From positions 1 through 5,186 of the forward strand of contig JAHZNX010000178.1 of assembly GCA_020028375.1 (NCBI GenBank): a stretch of DNA of 5,186 nt, read 5' to 3'. The translations under genes and the position numbers were made by a program. Under the pieces are notes generated by a model. That model saw only the letters and a list, made by a program, of their open reading frames with translations. It ran no database searches and had not been told where the DNA came from. This stretch comes from Betaproteobacteria bacterium. GTDB taxonomy: Bacteria > Pseudomonadota > Gammaproteobacteria > Burkholderiales > SG8-41. Below, piece by piece: positions 4,195-5,186 of the stretch (position 1 is the first letter of the stretch; every line of letters starts with the position of its first letter).

Positions 4195-5186
4195 ATGGCA
4201 GGAACCAAGCCATCGTTGCCGATGAAGCTGGTGCCGAAGCGCCCGCTCAAGCAGGACGTCACGCTGAAGACGCTCGAGGGCATGGCGGCGCGCGTGAAGA
4301 ACTGGGGAAGGTGGGGACCCGACGATCAGCTCGGGACGCTCAATTTCGTGACGCCGCAGGACATCGTGAAGGCGGCGGCGCTGGTGAAGCGGGGAAAGGC
4401 ATTCGCGCTCGCCCTCGACTTCAACTCGAACGGCCCGCAGCGCACCGGCTGGGGCGGACGGTTCAATCCCATCCATACGATGCTCGCGACCGGCACCGAC
4501 GCGGTGGCGGGAACCCAGGATGGCGGGAAGATCCGCTACGCCGACGACATGGTATCGATGCCGCTCCAGTGCGGCACCCAGTGGGACGCGCTCGGCCACA
4601 TCTTCTACGGCGACAGGATGTGGAACGGCTACGACGCGCGGCTGGTGGACTCCACCGGCGCGAAGAAGAACGGCATCCACAAGACGCGCGACCGCATGAT
4701 CGGGCGCGGCGTATTACTTGATGTGCCGCGCACTCTCGGCGGCGACTACCTCGAGGACGGCTTCGGGGTCGGCAACGCCGAGCTCGACGCCTGCGCGAAG
4801 GCGCAGGACGTGGAGGTGCGGCGCGGCGATTTCGTGATCGTGCGCACCGGCCAGATGGAGCACTGCCTTGCGCGGGGCGACTGGGGATCGTACGCGGCGG
4901 GGGACGCGCCGGGGCTGCGCTTCGAGACCTGCGAGTGGATCCACAAGAAGGAGATCGCCGCGATCTGCTTCGACACCTGGGGCTGCGAAGTGCGCCCCAA
5001 CGAGAGCACGGAGGCGTTTCAGCCCTGGCACTGGATCATCATTCCCATGGTGGGGATCACCATGGGCGAGATTTTCTACCTCAAGGACCTCGCCGACGAC
5101 TGCGCGGCCGACAAGGTCTACGAATTCATGTTCTGCGGCCCGCCGCTGCCGATCACCGGCGCCGTTGGATCGCCGATCAATCCAAT
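4195..5186 (+). CDS. Cyclase family protein (PF04199-like hydrolase), partial at the right edge
   Basis: The frame gives 330 residues without a stop and runs off the window. It matches the large, about 330-345 aa branch of the 'putative cyclase' family, related to kynurenine formamidase (KynB) and isatin hydrolase, metal-dependent hydrolases of amide or lactam bonds. Seen: WGRWGPDDQLGTLNFVTP (37-54, a branch hallmark), MPLQCGTQWDALGHIFYG (122-139, the metal-site region), GRGVLLDVPR (170-179), RRGDFVIVRTGQ (209-220), EIAAICFDTWGCEV and a C-terminal PLPITGAVGSPINP, which normally lies within about ten residues of the end. In KynB-like enzymes the metal motif is HxGTHxDxPxH. Here the two leading His are Gln (Q125, Q129), while D131 and H135 remain. 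The gene directly follows the Bug receptor, so it may act on the imported compound. The substrate is unknown. Confidence 0.88.
   Translation, partial: MAGTKPSLPMKLVPKRPLKQDVTLKTLEGMAARVKNWGRWGPDDQLGTLNFVTPQDIVKAAALVKRGKAFALALDFNSNGPQRTGWGGRFNPIHTMLATGTDAVAGTQDGGKIRYADDMVSMPLQCGTQWDALGHIFYGDRMWNGYDARLVDSTGAKKNGIHKTRDRMIGRGVLLDVPRTLGGDYLEDGFGVGNAELDACAKAQDVEVRRGDFVIVRTGQMEHCLARGDWGSYAAGDAPGLRFETCEWIHKKEIAAICFDTWGCEVRPNESTEAFQPWHWIIIPMVGITMGEIFYLKDLADDCAADKVYEFMFCGPPLPITGAVGSPINP

Noticed and set aside
3200..4225. Plus-strand 341-aa alternative frame over the Bug gene
   Set aside because: Its translation is low-complexity Arg/Gly/Ala, while the other frame encodes a complete Bug protein with signal peptide and ribosome site. 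It does show the FDRLRA-type reading typical of the palindromic repeat, but this is a shadow.

Overview
The window is GC-rich, gene-dense bacterial DNA holding six protein-coding genes in two divergent groups. The best clue to the organism is a Bug/TctC-type periplasmic solute-binding protein next to a cyclase-family hydrolase, an amidohydrolase and an SDR dehydrogenase. This mix is typical of Betaproteobacteria (Burkholderiales such as Bordetella, Cupriavidus or Variovorax relatives), where Bug proteins are greatly expanded. That assignment is an inference from gene content; no rRNA or other taxonomic marker is present.

Leftward group (minus strand): a 291-aa amidohydrolase of the LigI/COG3618 type (1486-611) is followed by an SDR oxidoreductase (473-1), whose C-terminal half lies beyond the left edge. 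They are separated by 137 bp with no gene. A 153-bp intergenic region (1487-1639) separates them from the rightward group. It carries two back-to-back sigma70-like promoters, each with a 17-bp spacer, plus a palindrome over the leftward -10 box and a hairpin in the leftward leader.

Rightward group (plus strand): a hotdog-fold, PaaI-like thioesterase (1640-2080), a quinone oxidoreductase-type MDR enzyme (2119-3093), the Bug substrate-binding protein (3156-4166) and a large cyclase-family protein (4195 to the right edge, lacking only a few C-terminal residues). Gaps are 28-62 bp, so the four probably form an operon. The set looks like a small catabolic module: periplasmic capture of a carboxylated compound, hydrolytic ring or lactone opening (amidohydrolase, cyclase), redox steps (SDR, MDR) and thioester clean-up. 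The actual substrate cannot be read from the sequence.

The most striking structure is a 42-nt near-perfect palindrome (19-nt arms, 4-nt loop, 3227-3268) inside the Bug gene, exactly after the predicted signal-peptide cleavage site. It resembles the short palindromic repeats of the 'TTCGACAGGCTCAG' type scattered through many environmental bacterial genomes. It adds 16 codons in frame, and the 5-bp sequence ACAGG occurs on both sides. Removing 48 bp restores a canonical Bug N-terminus. It therefore looks like a miniature palindromic element that inserted into, and is translated within, a coding gene. No CRISPR array, tRNA, rRNA, transposase gene or convincing intrinsic terminator was seen.
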